From contig CAJUHJ010000002.1 of the NCBI GenBank assembly GCA_910586355.1, positions 1 to 64,000 of the forward strand: a stretch of DNA of 64,000 nt, in the 5' to 3' direction. Below the pieces are notes generated by a model. That model made no database searches. It was given only the letters and a program-made list of their open reading frames with translations, and was not told the origin of the DNA. Shown here in pieces: positions 27,456-35,997 of the stretch; within the stretch, counting starts at the first letter, position 1; each line of letters begins with the position of its first letter. The stretch comes from an uncultured Lachnospiraceae bacterium. Its GTDB lineage: Bacteria > Bacillota > Clostridia > Lachnospirales > Lachnospiraceae. Made by a program: the position numbers and the translations under genes.

Positions 27456-27498
27456 TAAAAAGTATCGTTTCAGTTCAAATTGAGACGATACTTTTTTG
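27456..27498 (+). terminator. Terminator of the redox operon
   Basis: AAAAGTATCGTTTCAG pairs with TTGAGACGATACTTTT around a 6-nt loop and ends in a T-run. Confidence 0.88.
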
Positions 27499-27807
27499 GT
27501 ACTCAGGCGAAAATTTTTGTCCTCAGAGGAGTTTGAGGTAGTGGCGGCGTATGATGGCAAAAATACCGGAGGAGAAGCGTTTTCGCATATTTTGGGCTGT
27601 ACCGGAAAAATTTCATCTGAGGAAATGGTACAATATTTCGAGAATGAATTGCAGGGAATAGACGGAGTAAGACAGATTGTAGTAAATAATGTGGGGAAGA
27701 TTGTTGGGGAAGAACGTATTCTTACAGAAACTGTAAGCGGAAAAGACGTATATCTTCGGATCACGTATTATTTGTCGGATATGAGCCGGCCAAAACACCG
27801 GAAATAA
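27496..27807 (+). pseudogene. Fragment of a class B penicillin-binding protein
   Basis: This 103-codon open frame has no ribosome binding site and begins inside a terminator. Its product reads as the middle of a class B PBP, upstream of the transpeptidase domain: AFSHILGCTGKISSEEM resembles the conserved hinge, YFENELQGIDGVRQIVV the dimerisation segment, and VSGKDVYLRI the strand that normally continues into LTID. Both the N-terminal anchor and the whole catalytic domain are missing. It ends where a broken M56 sensor fragment on the other strand begins, so the two look joined by a rearrangement. Assignment is from motif memory, not alignment. Confidence 0.6.
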
Positions 27808-27985
27808 CCATAGCACTTTTACAATCAATATAACCATGAGAAACATTCCAATGGTCCAGATGAGAAAAAGTAACATGCCAATCGCAGAAGCTGTTTTTCA
27901 GTAGACGCCTGGCAAGTACAAGGATTCCGATTACCATACTGATAAAAATATTGCAGATGAAAGACCGAATCATAAATTCTTCCAT
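27790..27985 (-). pseudogene. Truncated, frameshifted BlaR1/MecR1-type (M56) sensor remnant
   Basis: Starting at the ATG at 27985, directly behind the repressor stop and preceded by AAAGGAGGA, the first 39 residues (MEEFMIRSFICNIFISMVIG, then LVLARRLLKNSF) look like the first transmembrane helix and basic loop of an M56-family sensor. The hydrophobic continuation (LLFLIWTIGMFLMVIL) is in another frame, so there is a frameshift near 27870. The zinc-protease domain and sensor domain are absent. The fragment abuts the PBP fragment of the opposite strand near 27790-27805. Confidence 0.6.
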
Positions 27986-27986
27986 A

Positions 27987-28370
27987 TCAAGTCCTCCTTT
28001 TTTCATTGTTGGAAAGAAGAGAATAAAGTTCATCTATTTCAGATTCTGAAAGCCTGTCATTGTCGAGATAGGAAGACAGCATTGCCGTAATATTGCCGTT
28101 ATAAAAACGGTCAAGAAACGTATTGCTTTGCTGTGTGATATATTCCGCTTCGCCAACCAGCGGCGTGTAGACGAATACCCGGCTTTGTTTTTCATAAGAA
28201 AGAGCGCCTTTTGTCACCAGACGTTTTATTAAAGTCTGTATTGTTTTAGGGCTCCACGTAGTCGTTTTCACCAAGCGGTCTGTGATTTCATTTGTGCTTA
28301 TCGGCGCATATTTCCATACGATTTTCATAACTTCAAATTCCGCTTCTGAAATTTGGGGTAAAGCTTTCAT
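27987..28370 (-). CDS. BlaI/MecI/CopY-family transcriptional repressor
   Basis: A 127-residue winged-helix repressor: ISEAEFEVMKIVW, the recognition region TTTWSPKTIQTLIKRLVTKG, YTPLV strand, and a C-terminal dimerisation helix region (about 80-127). Proteins of this family repress beta-lactamase, PBP and their own genes and are inactivated by cleavage by an M56 sensor. Here the neighbouring sensor is broken, while the repressor ORF, its AGGAGG site, promoter (28407-28435) and operator (28390-28405) are intact. It may now act as a constitutive self-repressor or serve other operators in the genome. Confidence 0.92.
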   Translation of the reverse strand: MKALPQISEAEFEVMKIVWKYAPISTNEITDRLVKTTTWSPKTIQTLIKRLVTKGALSYEKQSRVFVYTPLVGEAEYITQQSNTFLDRFYNGNITAMLSSYLDNDRLSESEIDELYSLLSNNEKRRT

Positions 28371-28389
28371 TTACAGATACCTCCTAAAA

Positions 28390-28405
28390 TATTACTGATG
28401 TAATA
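28390..28405. promoter_or_regulatory. BlaI-type operator (inverted repeat)
   Basis: TATTAC-TGAT-GTAATA is a perfect inverted repeat close to the known BlaI/MecI site with TAC and GTA half-sites. It lies just downstream of the repressor's -10 box, at the expected transcription start, so autorepression is very likely. Confidence 0.75.
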
Positions 28406-28406
28406 A

Positions 28407-28435
28407 ATTATAATTCAGGAAAGGAAAGATATCAA
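28407..28435 (-). promoter_or_regulatory. Promoter of the BlaI-family repressor gene
   Basis: On the minus strand TTGATA (28435-28430), 17-bp spacer, TATAAT (28412-28407), with the operator immediately downstream. Confidence 0.75.
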
Positions 28436-28471
28436 GTACGAAGACGTCAAAAGATTACCTTTGGATAAAGA

Positions 28472-28500
28472 TTGACATTTATTCCGGCGAAAAATATAAT
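28472..28500 (+). promoter_or_regulatory. Promoter of hisS-aspS
   Basis: TTGACA (28472-28477), 17-bp spacer, TATAAT (28495-28500): a consensus promoter. The leader of about 75 nt is too short for a T-box, and none is visible. Confidence 0.88.
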
Positions 28501-28579
28501 AGTAGGCAGACAAGTATTCACAGAACAAAATAAAGGCTCATGTGATATGGGAGTTCAGTAGAAAAATGGAGGAAAATTC

Positions 28580-29839
28580 ATGGCGTTAGTGAAAAAGCCC
28601 GTAACTGGGATGAAAGATATTTTACCAGAGGAAATGCAGATACGTGATTATGTCATCGGTGTGATTAAAGAGACGTACCGTAGTTTTGGCTTTACACCGA
28701 TTGACACGCCCTGTATGGAAGCGATTGCGAATTTAAGCAGTAAGCAGGGCGGGGAAAATGAAAAGCTGATTTTTAAAGTGTTAAAAAGAGGAGAAAAATT
28801 AAAATTAGAGAGTGCAGAAACGGAAGCGGATTTGGTGGATTTGGGACTTCGGTATGATTTGACGCTTCCTCTGGCAAGATTTTATGCCAATAATGCGAAT
28901 AATCTTCCGTCTCCGTTTAAAGCGCTCCAGATTGGAAGCGTTTGGCGCGCAGACCGTCCGCAGCGCGGGCGTTACCGTCAGTTTACCCAGTGTGATATTG
29001 ATATTTTAGGCGAGCCGTCTAATCTGGCGGAAATCGAACTGATTTTGGCGACGACAACGACGCTTGGCAGGCTTGGTTTTCATGGATTTGAAATCCGAAT
29101 TAATGAACGCGGTATGTTAAAGGCAATGGCGAAGTACAGCGGTTTTAAAGAGGATTCTTTGGAGAGTGTTTTTATTACGCTCGATAAAATGGATAAAATC
29201 GGGGTCAAGGGCGTTTCTGAGGAATTGGAAAAGAATGGGTTTGCGAAAGAATCCGTTGAGAAATATCTGGGCTTGTTTTTGGAAGTGGAGGGCGAGACAG
29301 ACAGTATGCGCGCAGTCGAGATATTATCAGAGCGGTTAGGGGATTTTCTGCCGGAAGGATTAAAGCAGAATTTACAGGAGATTATAAAAAGTGTGGAACA
29401 GACGAAATCGGCAGATTTTAAGATGGTTTTTGACCCTACGCTTGTTCGTGGGATGGGTTATTATACAGGGACTATTTTTGAAATTGCGATACCGGAGTTT
29501 GGCGGAAGCTGCGGCGGCGGCGGGCGTTACGATAAAATGATTGGTAATTTTACTGGGAATGAGGTGCCGGCATGTGGATTTTCGATTGGGTTTGAGCGTA
29601 TAATCTTACTTTTAATGGAACAGGGATTTCAGATTCAGGGGCAGCCGAAAAAAACGGCTTATCTGATTGAGAAGAATTATCCGGCGGATAAACTTTGTGA
29701 TGTGATTGCGAAAGCGCAGAAAGCAAGAGCGGCAGGAGAGCAGATTTTAATTGTCCGCATGAATAAAAATAAGAAATTCCAGAAAGAAAAACTTACGGCG
29801 GAAGGATATGAAAAAATAGAAGAATTTTTTTGCAGATAG
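28580..29839 (+). CDS. hisS: Histidine--tRNA ligase
   Basis: A class II aminoacyl-tRNA synthetase charging tRNA-His. The 419-residue protein shows motif 1 near the N-terminus (GMKDILPEEM), motif 2 (QIGSVWRADRPQRGRYRQFTQ), the histidine A loop (LVRGMGYYTGTIFE), GGGGRYD, and motif 3 (PACGFSIGFERI), followed by the anticodon-binding domain (about 330-419). ATGGAGGAAAATTC precedes the ATG. It is 25 bp before aspS; hisS-aspS is a conserved pair in Firmicutes. Confidence 0.97.
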   Translation: MALVKKPVTGMKDILPEEMQIRDYVIGVIKETYRSFGFTPIDTPCMEAIANLSSKQGGENEKLIFKVLKRGEKLKLESAETEADLVDLGLRYDLTLPLARFYANNANNLPSPFKALQIGSVWRADRPQRGRYRQFTQCDIDILGEPSNLAEIELILATTTTLGRLGFHGFEIRINERGMLKAMAKYSGFKEDSLESVFITLDKMDKIGVKGVSEELEKNGFAKESVEKYLGLFLEVEGETDSMRAVEILSERLGDFLPEGLKQNLQEIIKSVEQTKSADFKMVFDPTLVRGMGYYTGTIFEIAIPEFGGSCGGGGRYDKMIGNFTGNEVPACGFSIGFERIILLLMEQGFQIQGQPKKTAYLIEKNYPADKLCDVIAKAQKARAAGEQILIVRMNKNKKFQKEKLTAEGYEKIEEFFCR

Positions 29840-29864
29840 ACGAGGAAAATTAGGAGGATAAAAC

Positions 29865-31646
29865 ATGGCAGAATCAATGCAGGGAATGAAACGTTCTCAT
29901 AGATGTACGGAGGTATCCGCCCAAAATATTGGGGAAACGGTTACGGTAATGGGCTGGGTGCAGAAAAGGCGTAATTTAGGCGCGCTTATTTTTGTGGATT
30001 TGAGGGATCGTTCCGGATTGCTTCAAATTGTATTTGATGAGACTAGCGTGGGAAGCGACGGTTTTTTGAAAGCGGGGACGATTCGAAATGAATTTGTTCT
30101 TGCAGTCACAGGGAAGATTCAAAAACGTGAAGCGGCGGTCAATGAAAGTTTAAAGACGGGTGAAATTGAATTGTTTGCCAAAGAGTTTCGTATTCTTTCG
30201 GAATCAGATACACCGCCGTTTCCGATTGAAAAAGACAGCCAGACAAAAGATGAGCTGCGTTTAAAATACCGTTATTTGGACTTAAGGCGGCCGGACTTGC
30301 AGAGAAATATGATGCTTCGGAGCAAAGTCGTATATTTGATGCGCGAATTTATGGCGAAGGAAGGTTTTCTTGAAATAGAAACGCCGATTTTATGTAAATC
30401 GACGCCGGAAGGCGCAAGAGATTATCTGGTGCCAAGCCGCGTTCATACGGGCAGTTTTTATGCGCTTCCTCAGTCGCCTCAGCTTTATAAACAGCTTTTA
30501 ATGTGTTCCGGTTATGACCGCTATTTTCAGATTGCAAAGTGTTTTCGTGACGAGGATTTGCGGGCAGACCGTCAGCCGGAGTTTACACAGGCAGATATGG
30601 AACTGTCTTTTGTAGATATGGACGACGTGATGGACGTCAATGAGCGCCTGCTTCAATATGTATTTGAGGAAGCGGTCGGAGTGGAAATCAAACTTCCGCT
30701 GCCCCGTATGCCCTGGCAGGAAGCGATGGACCGTTTTGGGTCGGATAAGCCGGATACTCGGTTTGGTATGGAACTTCACGACGTTTCCGACGTGGTAAAA
30801 AACTGTGGGTTCGGCGTATTTACAGGAGCGTTAGAGCAGGGCGGATCTGTCCGCGGCATCAATGTAAAGGGACAGGGAGCAATGCCCAGAAAGAAGATTG
30901 ACAAACTGGTAGAGTTTGCAAAGGGCTGCGGTGCAAAAGGGCTTGCCTATCTTTGCGTCAATGAAGACGGAAGTTTTAAATCTTCTTTTGCAAAATTTAT
31001 GACAGAAGATGAGCTGTCTGCCTTAGTGAAAGCTTTGGACGGACAGGCAGGCGATTTACTTTTGTTTGCAGCGGATAAAAATAAAATTGTTTGGAATGTG
31101 CTTGGGGCGCTTCGTCTTGAGATGGCAAAGGAACTTCATCTGATTGATTCCAGTCAGTATCATTTCCTTTGGATTACCGATTTTCCGCTTCTGGAGTGGT
31201 CGGAAGAAGAAAACCGCTTTATGGCAATGCATCATCCGTTTACAATGCCGGTTGAAGAGGACTGGGAACAGATTGATACAAACCCAGGAGCTGTCCGCGC
31301 GAAAGCGTATGATATTGTGTTAAATGGTACGGAGCTTGGCGGAGGTTCCGTCCGTATCCATCAGAATGAGATTCAGGAGAAAATGTTTGAGGTGCTTGGA
31401 TTTACAAAAGAGAGTGCGTATGAACAGTTTGGCTTTTTATTGGATGCTTTCCGGTTTGGAGTTCCGCCTCATGCGGGGCTGGCATATGGGCTTGACCGTA
31501 TGGTAATGCATATGGTACATGCAGATTCTATTCGGGATGTGATTGCGTTTCCAAAAGTAAAAGATGCTTCCTGCCTTATGACAGAAGCTCCCGGAACAGT
31601 AGATAAGGCGCAGCTTGCAGAGCTTAAACTTAAAATAGAAGAATAG
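29865..31646 (+). CDS. aspS: Aspartate--tRNA ligase
   Basis: A class IIb synthetase of 593 residues: N-terminal OB-fold anticodon-binding domain (about 18-110, VTVMGWVQKRRNLGALIFVD), the catalytic core with motif 2 (FRDEDLRADRQPEFTQ), the bacterial GAD insertion domain (about 300-420), and motif 3 (GLAYGLDRMVMHM). The GAD domain marks the bacterial type. Whether it is discriminating or also charges tRNA-Asn cannot be settled here. It shares the hisS promoter; no clear terminator follows. Confidence 0.97.
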   Translation: MAESMQGMKRSHRCTEVSAQNIGETVTVMGWVQKRRNLGALIFVDLRDRSGLLQIVFDETSVGSDGFLKAGTIRNEFVLAVTGKIQKREAAVNESLKTGEIELFAKEFRILSESDTPPFPIEKDSQTKDELRLKYRYLDLRRPDLQRNMMLRSKVVYLMREFMAKEGFLEIETPILCKSTPEGARDYLVPSRVHTGSFYALPQSPQLYKQLLMCSGYDRYFQIAKCFRDEDLRADRQPEFTQADMELSFVDMDDVMDVNERLLQYVFEEAVGVEIKLPLPRMPWQEAMDRFGSDKPDTRFGMELHDVSDVVKNCGFGVFTGALEQGGSVRGINVKGQGAMPRKKIDKLVEFAKGCGAKGLAYLCVNEDGSFKSSFAKFMTEDELSALVKALDGQAGDLLLFAADKNKIVWNVLGALRLEMAKELHLIDSSQYHFLWITDFPLLEWSEEENRFMAMHHPFTMPVEEDWEQIDTNPGAVRAKAYDIVLNGTELGGGSVRIHQNEIQEKMFEVLGFTKESAYEQFGFLLDAFRFGVPPHAGLAYGLDRMVMHMVHADSIRDVIAFPKVKDASCLMTEAPGTVDKAQLAELKLKIEE

Positions 31647-31808
31647 AGATAATATCAATAATCACTTGCTCCTTTGCCATACGTATCATCCCTTTCACGA
31701 TTCAAAAATGCTTAAAAATATGTTATATTTTGTGAAAAAGAATTAGGGATAGCAACGAAAATAGATATGTGGTAAAATATATTTATTTGCAATGAAAAGG
31801 AGAAGTAC

Positions 31809-33884
31809 ATGAAGAAAAAGAGCATTTTAAATCAGCTGCTGCTGCCAATTATAGCAATTGTATGCGCCTTGGCAGTAGGTTTGTCCGTTATCATTATTGT
31901 AGTGTTTACAAAATCCTATGAGCAGGAAGTGTTTGACAAAAGTCAGGACAAGACCCGTCTGGTATCTGGAGAAATTGCTACATTTTTAGATGGGGCGTAC
32001 AGCATTACAGAAGAACTTTCCGTAAATCCGAGTATTTTAACGATGGAAACCAAAATACAGACACCGATTTTAGAAGACTGTGTTGCGCGTAATCCTTATT
32101 TGGAGCTGCTTTATATCCAAGGAGGAGACGGTATGCAGACGGGGCGTTCTTCCGGGGAGCTGGCAGACCGTTCTGAGCGCTGGTGGTTTATCCAGACGAT
32201 GGAAGAACAGAAAGCATTTATTTCAAAATCATATTATTCCGTAAACACCGGAATGCCATGTGCTTCTATTTTTTTTCCGATGTATCAAAATAAGAAGTTT
32301 ACAGGGATTTTCGCTGTGGATATCAAACTGGATTATTTACAGAGTTTGATAGAAGAATTTTCAAATGTAGAAAAAGAAGAGATTTCATTTGTGATTGATG
32401 GAGAAGGCGTTGTAGTTGCACATCCGGATAATGTGCAGATTGAAGAGTCGTATAATTATAAAACTCTGACAAAAACACAATCCAGCAAAGATACAAATGG
32501 AAATCCCCTGACAGATGAGCAGGGAAATATTTTAACGGAGGAAAAGCCGTTTGAAATTTCAAAAGAGTACCAGCAAGTGATTGCACAGGTAATGGAGGGA
32601 AACAGCGGATGTGGTAAAATAGAAAATGATGGTGAATCCTATTATGTAAGCTATGCCTCTGTCGCGTTAAAAGGAGAATCAGATTCATGGTCTGTGATTA
32701 CGCTTCAAAAAGCTTCTTCTGCAATGGCAATGGTAAACCGGATGATTCTAATTACAATGGCTGCTGCAGTTTTGGCGATTGGGGCTGCCGTCCTCGTTAT
32801 TGTGTTATTGGCTCGCAGGCTGACAAGGCCAATCGTTTCGATTACAAAATTAATCGGAAACGCTTCTGACGGCGATTTTACAATGCGGGCAGATGAAAGC
32901 AGCCAAAATGAGATTGGAATTCTTTCCGCAAGTTTTAATAAAATGATTGAAAAAATTTCTAACATTTTAACAAAAATCGCGACGTTTTCGAGAGAAGTTG
33001 TACATAGTTTAGGTTATTTAAAAGAGATTGAAGAAAAGGTAGATTCCATTAACGCAGCGGTCAGGGAAATTTCCGATGGAACGGTAAACCAGAATAAAGA
33101 CGTAGAGCGTGTTGTTATGCGTACGACAGAATTAGAAGAGATGTTTTCCGAATTAAGAGAAAAGAGCGGTTTTCTTTTAAAAGACACCCAGAATGTAATT
33201 TTGTCAGGAGAAAGCGGAGCAAGCCGCGTGAGTGAATTACAACGTCAAAACGAAATCACGACGAAAACGATGGAAGTTTCTTATGAAAAAATTCAAAGTT
33301 TAAAAGAGCGTTCCGATGAAATTTCAGGTATTGTCAATACGATTAACGGAATTTCTTCACAGACCGGACTTTTGGCGCTCAACGCGTCCATAGAAGCAGC
33401 CAGGGCAGGCGAGATGGGCAAAGGATTTGCCGTAGTAGCACAGTCAATTGGAAAACTTGCTGCAGATTCTACTGCTGCAACAGAAGATATTAGGCGTATG
33501 ATTGAAGAGCTGTGCCAGGATGTATTAGACGCAGTTGCCCAGATAGAAACGATTAAAAATGGAATAGAAGGGCAGACAGAAGCCATTGTTGTTGTACAGG
33601 AAACGTTTCGTGATTTTAAGTCTCTGGCAGAAAAAACAAAGGAATCTGTCAGCGGTATGGAAGAGCTGGTGGTCGAAATGCACAAATGCGACCGTTCCGT
33701 CGTACATGCAATTGAACGAATTCGAGATATTTCCCAATATACGGAGGAATTGACAGAAAAAGTAGCGGACGCGTTGGAAGAACAGACGAAAGGAATCCGG
33801 TTTGTATCCGGACGGATTGATAATTTGTCCATGGTTTCAGGAGAAATGGAACAGGAAATGACAAAATTCAAACTAACAGAATAG
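31809..33884 (+). CDS. Methyl-accepting chemotaxis protein
   Basis: A 691-residue membrane receptor that would control CheA in the chemotaxis array. It has an N-terminal helix (about 9-32), a periplasm-side dCache-type ligand-binding domain (about 40-300, with SERWWFIQTM and SIFFPMY), a second helix (about 305-328), HAMP (about 328-382), and a long cytoplasmic coiled coil with the signalling tip NTINGISSQTGLLALNAS at about 510-527. The ligand is unknown. No other chemotaxis gene is in the window. AAAGGAG precedes the ATG. It appears to stand alone, with a hairpin downstream. Confidence 0.95.
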   Translation: MKKKSILNQLLLPIIAIVCALAVGLSVIIIVVFTKSYEQEVFDKSQDKTRLVSGEIATFLDGAYSITEELSVNPSILTMETKIQTPILEDCVARNPYLELLYIQGGDGMQTGRSSGELADRSERWWFIQTMEEQKAFISKSYYSVNTGMPCASIFFPMYQNKKFTGIFAVDIKLDYLQSLIEEFSNVEKEEISFVIDGEGVVVAHPDNVQIEESYNYKTLTKTQSSKDTNGNPLTDEQGNILTEEKPFEISKEYQQVIAQVMEGNSGCGKIENDGESYYVSYASVALKGESDSWSVITLQKASSAMAMVNRMILITMAAAVLAIGAAVLVIVLLARRLTRPIVSITKLIGNASDGDFTMRADESSQNEIGILSASFNKMIEKISNILTKIATFSREVVHSLGYLKEIEEKVDSINAAVREISDGTVNQNKDVERVVMRTTELEEMFSELREKSGFLLKDTQNVILSGESGASRVSELQRQNEITTKTMEVSYEKIQSLKERSDEISGIVNTINGISSQTGLLALNASIEAARAGEMGKGFAVVAQSIGKLAADSTAATEDIRRMIEELCQDVLDAVAQIETIKNGIEGQTEAIVVVQETFRDFKSLAEKTKESVSGMEELVVEMHKCDRSVVHAIERIRDISQYTEELTEKVADALEEQTKGIRFVSGRIDNLSMVSGEMEQEMTKFKLTE

Positions 33885-33893
33885 AGCATAGAA

Positions 33894-33941
33894 AAGAGCT
33901 GTCGCCTTGCTGAATCAAACATTTATGGGCGGCAGCTTTTG
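33894..33941 (+). terminator. Probable terminator of the chemoreceptor gene
   Basis: AGAGCTGTCGCC pairs with GGGCGGCAGCTTT across a 19-22 nt loop, followed by a short T-run. The long loop lowers confidence. Confidence 0.6.
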
Positions 33942-33944
33942 TCA

Positions 33945-34375
33945 TGTGGCATTATTAAAGAAGGTAAAACATCCGGCGCAAAACAAAAAACGTTGTATTT
34001 TGATGGTGTGTATAGCCGAAATATCCAAGGCAACTATGGAAATAGGAAAAATTATGCTGGCAGCATGGATTACAGTAAAGCATGTGCATAAATGGAGAAA
34101 TTATGCAGTTCATAAAAAGTATAAAGTCTTGAAACAGCTCCTTTGCTTTTGGCAGGGAGCTGTGTTTGGGTGGATAAAAGCATGGATTTCCTGAAATAAA
34201 TAATAGAAAAAGAGACGTTTGACATATAATAGAAAGAAAATATGCTTTTACAAATAATAACATAAGCGGATATTTTTTTTAACTATAATCGCGGTCCTGT
34301 TTTTTCCAAACCAGCAATCACATTTTTAAGAAATCTGCATAGGTTAATGAGAAAATAATTGTAGGAGCAGAGGCT
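33945..34375. other. Intergenic stretch without a supported gene
   Basis: About 430 bp of AT-rich DNA. A 95-codon open frame at 33907-34194 overlaps the terminator, lacks a ribosome binding site and has no recognisable family, so I do not call it. A hairpin at 34133-34160 (ACAGCTCC / GGGAGCTGT) lacks a proper T-run. TTGACATATAAT at 34220-34231 has promoter-like hexamers but no spacer. Confidence 0.5.
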
Positions 34376-34381
34376 TTGGCA

Positions 34382-35236
34382 ATGATTGTAATAGATGCTG
34401 GACATGGCGGATTTGATAATGGCGCGATGTATCAGGGAAGAAAGGAAAAAGAGGATAACCTGCGTTTGGCATTAGCGGTTGGAAAGATATTAGAGCAGCA
34501 GGGGTATGATGTGGTGTATACGAGAACGTCGGATATTTATCAGTCGCCTTATGAGAAAGCGCAGATTGCAAATGAGACAGGGGCGGATTATTTTATTTCT
34601 TTTCACAGGAATTGGGCGGAAAATGACAACACTTACAATGGCATCCAGACGTTAATTTATGGAGGAGAGGACGAGCGGGCAAGGCGTTTGGCGGAATCCA
34701 TTAATGAAGAACTGGAAAAGACAGGATTTAAAAATCTTGGAATTGAAGAGAGGACGGGGCTTGCAGTACTAAGAAGGACCGAAATGCCGGCAGTTCTCAT
34801 TGAAGCCGGTTTTATCAACCATGACAGGGATAATGAAATATTTGATAATAATTTTAATGAAATTGCCAGTGCAATTGCGATGGGTATAGAACGTGTAGTG
34901 CCGGCAGGACAGATGAACACAGCAAGAAAAGAAGATATAGAAGAAGATATAGAAGATGATATGGAACAGGATTGGGAAGAGGACTGGGAAGAGGATGACG
35001 ATGAAGAGGACGACTTGGTTTTTGGCGTGGAAGTCGGCAGATTTAAGTACAGTACAACCGCAAATTTTCTGGCAGAACAGTTGATGGAACAGGGATTTTT
35101 AGGTTATGTATATGAAGATGATGAAATGATTCATGTTGTGGCAGGAAAAGTCGATACATTAGAAGAAGCATTAAAACTTCAGAAAAAATTGCGCGGACTT
35201 GGTTATCGGACGATGATTATTGCTTCTGAACGTTAA
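34382..35236 (+). CDS. N-acetylmuramoyl-L-alanine amidase (Amidase_3) with acidic linker and SPOR-like domain, no signal peptide
   Basis: The zinc amidase domain (about 1-180) begins at once with MIVIDAGHGGFDNG and has the second zinc ligand region in YFISFHRN and catalytic Glu in VLIEAGFINHDRD. It is followed by a stretch of about 30 almost purely Asp/Glu residues (about 190-220) and a C-terminal SPOR-like domain (about 222-284). No signal peptide or transmembrane segment is visible from this start or from the alternative TTG at 34376. It would therefore be cytoplasmic unless exported by another route, for example at mother-cell lysis. It lies 75 bp before a two-component system. Confidence 0.85.
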   Translation: MIVIDAGHGGFDNGAMYQGRKEKEDNLRLALAVGKILEQQGYDVVYTRTSDIYQSPYEKAQIANETGADYFISFHRNWAENDNTYNGIQTLIYGGEDERARRLAESINEELEKTGFKNLGIEERTGLAVLRRTEMPAVLIEAGFINHDRDNEIFDNNFNEIASAIAMGIERVVPAGQMNTARKEDIEEDIEDDMEQDWEEDWEEDDDEEDDLVFGVEVGRFKYSTTANFLAEQLMEQGFLGYVYEDDEMIHVVAGKVDTLEEALKLQKKLRGLGYRTMIIASER

Positions 35237-35238
35237 TT

Positions 35239-35255
35239 TTAATCTAATCTTAATC
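35239..35255 (+). promoter_or_regulatory. Direct repeats TTAATC, possible response-regulator site
   Basis: TTAATC at 35239-35244 and 35250-35255 are 11 bp apart, one helical turn, as in sites of OmpR-family regulators (PhoP, VanR type), and lie just upstream of such a regulator gene. A third partial copy (TTAATT) precedes them at 35233. Autoregulation is inferred. Confidence 0.35.
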
Positions 35256-35311
35256 TTTTTGTTATACCGTAGTAATAAAAAGCATTAAACGGAAGTACTT
35301 TTGGAGGATAT

Positions 35312-35986
35312 ATGCGTATACTGGTAGTAGAAGATGAAAAGGATATGAATCGGATTATCGTAAAAGAACTGGAATCAGAGGGCTATATTGTAGACAGCTG
35401 TTATGATGGAGAAAGTGCGTTTGACTATTTGTGTATGGCGGAATATGACGGAGTTATTTTGGATATTATGATTCCAAAGATGGACGGTTTTACAGTATTA
35501 AAGAAAGTCCGCAGCAAAGGAATTATGACGCCAATTTTATTTTTAAGTGCAAAAAGCGATGTTAACGATATTGTGCGGGGACTTGATTTGGGCGCGGATG
35601 ATTATATGGTAAAACCATTTGAATTTAAAGAACTTTTGGCAAGAATCCGTATGATTATCCGCAAGAAAGTAGACGTACATGAAAACGTGTATAGCTGCGG
35701 CGGACTTGTTGTAGACTGCAATACCTGTTCGGTAAACAGAGATGGACGGCCGATTGAACTTTCGCCGAAAGAATATTCCGTACTGTTATATTTAATAAGA
35801 AATCAGAATATAGTCGTCACCAGAGAACAGATTGAGGCAAATATCTGGGCGTTTGACTGTAATGTCAGTTCAAATCTGGTAGACGTCTATATTCGTTACC
35901 TTAGAAAAAAAATTGACGATGGATTTGAGTTTAAAATGATACAAACCATACGAGGGGTGGGGTACATATTAAAGGGAGAAAAATAA
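35312..35986 (+). CDS. OmpR-family response regulator
   Basis: A 224-residue regulator with receiver (1-118): VVEDEKDMNR, phospho-acceptor Asp51 in ILDIMIPKMDG, FLSAK, MVKPFEF; and a winged-helix effector domain (about 128-224) ending VDVYIRYLRKKI and TIRGVGYILKG. TTGGAGG precedes the ATG. Its kinase follows 11 bp later. The type resembles the ArlR/VanR/CutR group; targets are unknown. The amidase gene upstream is a candidate target. Confidence 0.93.
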   Translation: MRILVVEDEKDMNRIIVKELESEGYIVDSCYDGESAFDYLCMAEYDGVILDIMIPKMDGFTVLKKVRSKGIMTPILFLSAKSDVNDIVRGLDLGADDYMVKPFEFKELLARIRMIIRKKVDVHENVYSCGGLVVDCNTCSVNRDGRPIELSPKEYSVLLYLIRNQNIVVTREQIEANIWAFDCNVSSNLVDVYIRYLRKKIDDGFEFKMIQTIRGVGYILKGEK

Positions 35987-35997
35987 AACAGGTCTCA

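Noticed and set aside
28380..28580. T-box riboswitch before hisS
   Set aside because: The leader after the promoter is about 75 nt and contains no specifier loop, AGNUGG-type motif or terminator.
33907..34194. 95-codon open frame after the chemoreceptor
   Set aside because: It begins inside a terminator hairpin, lacks a ribosome binding site and shows no domain.
33885..34376. c-di-GMP or other riboswitch in the gap before the amidase gene
   Set aside because: No conserved GEMM-type or other riboswitch core could be found by eye.
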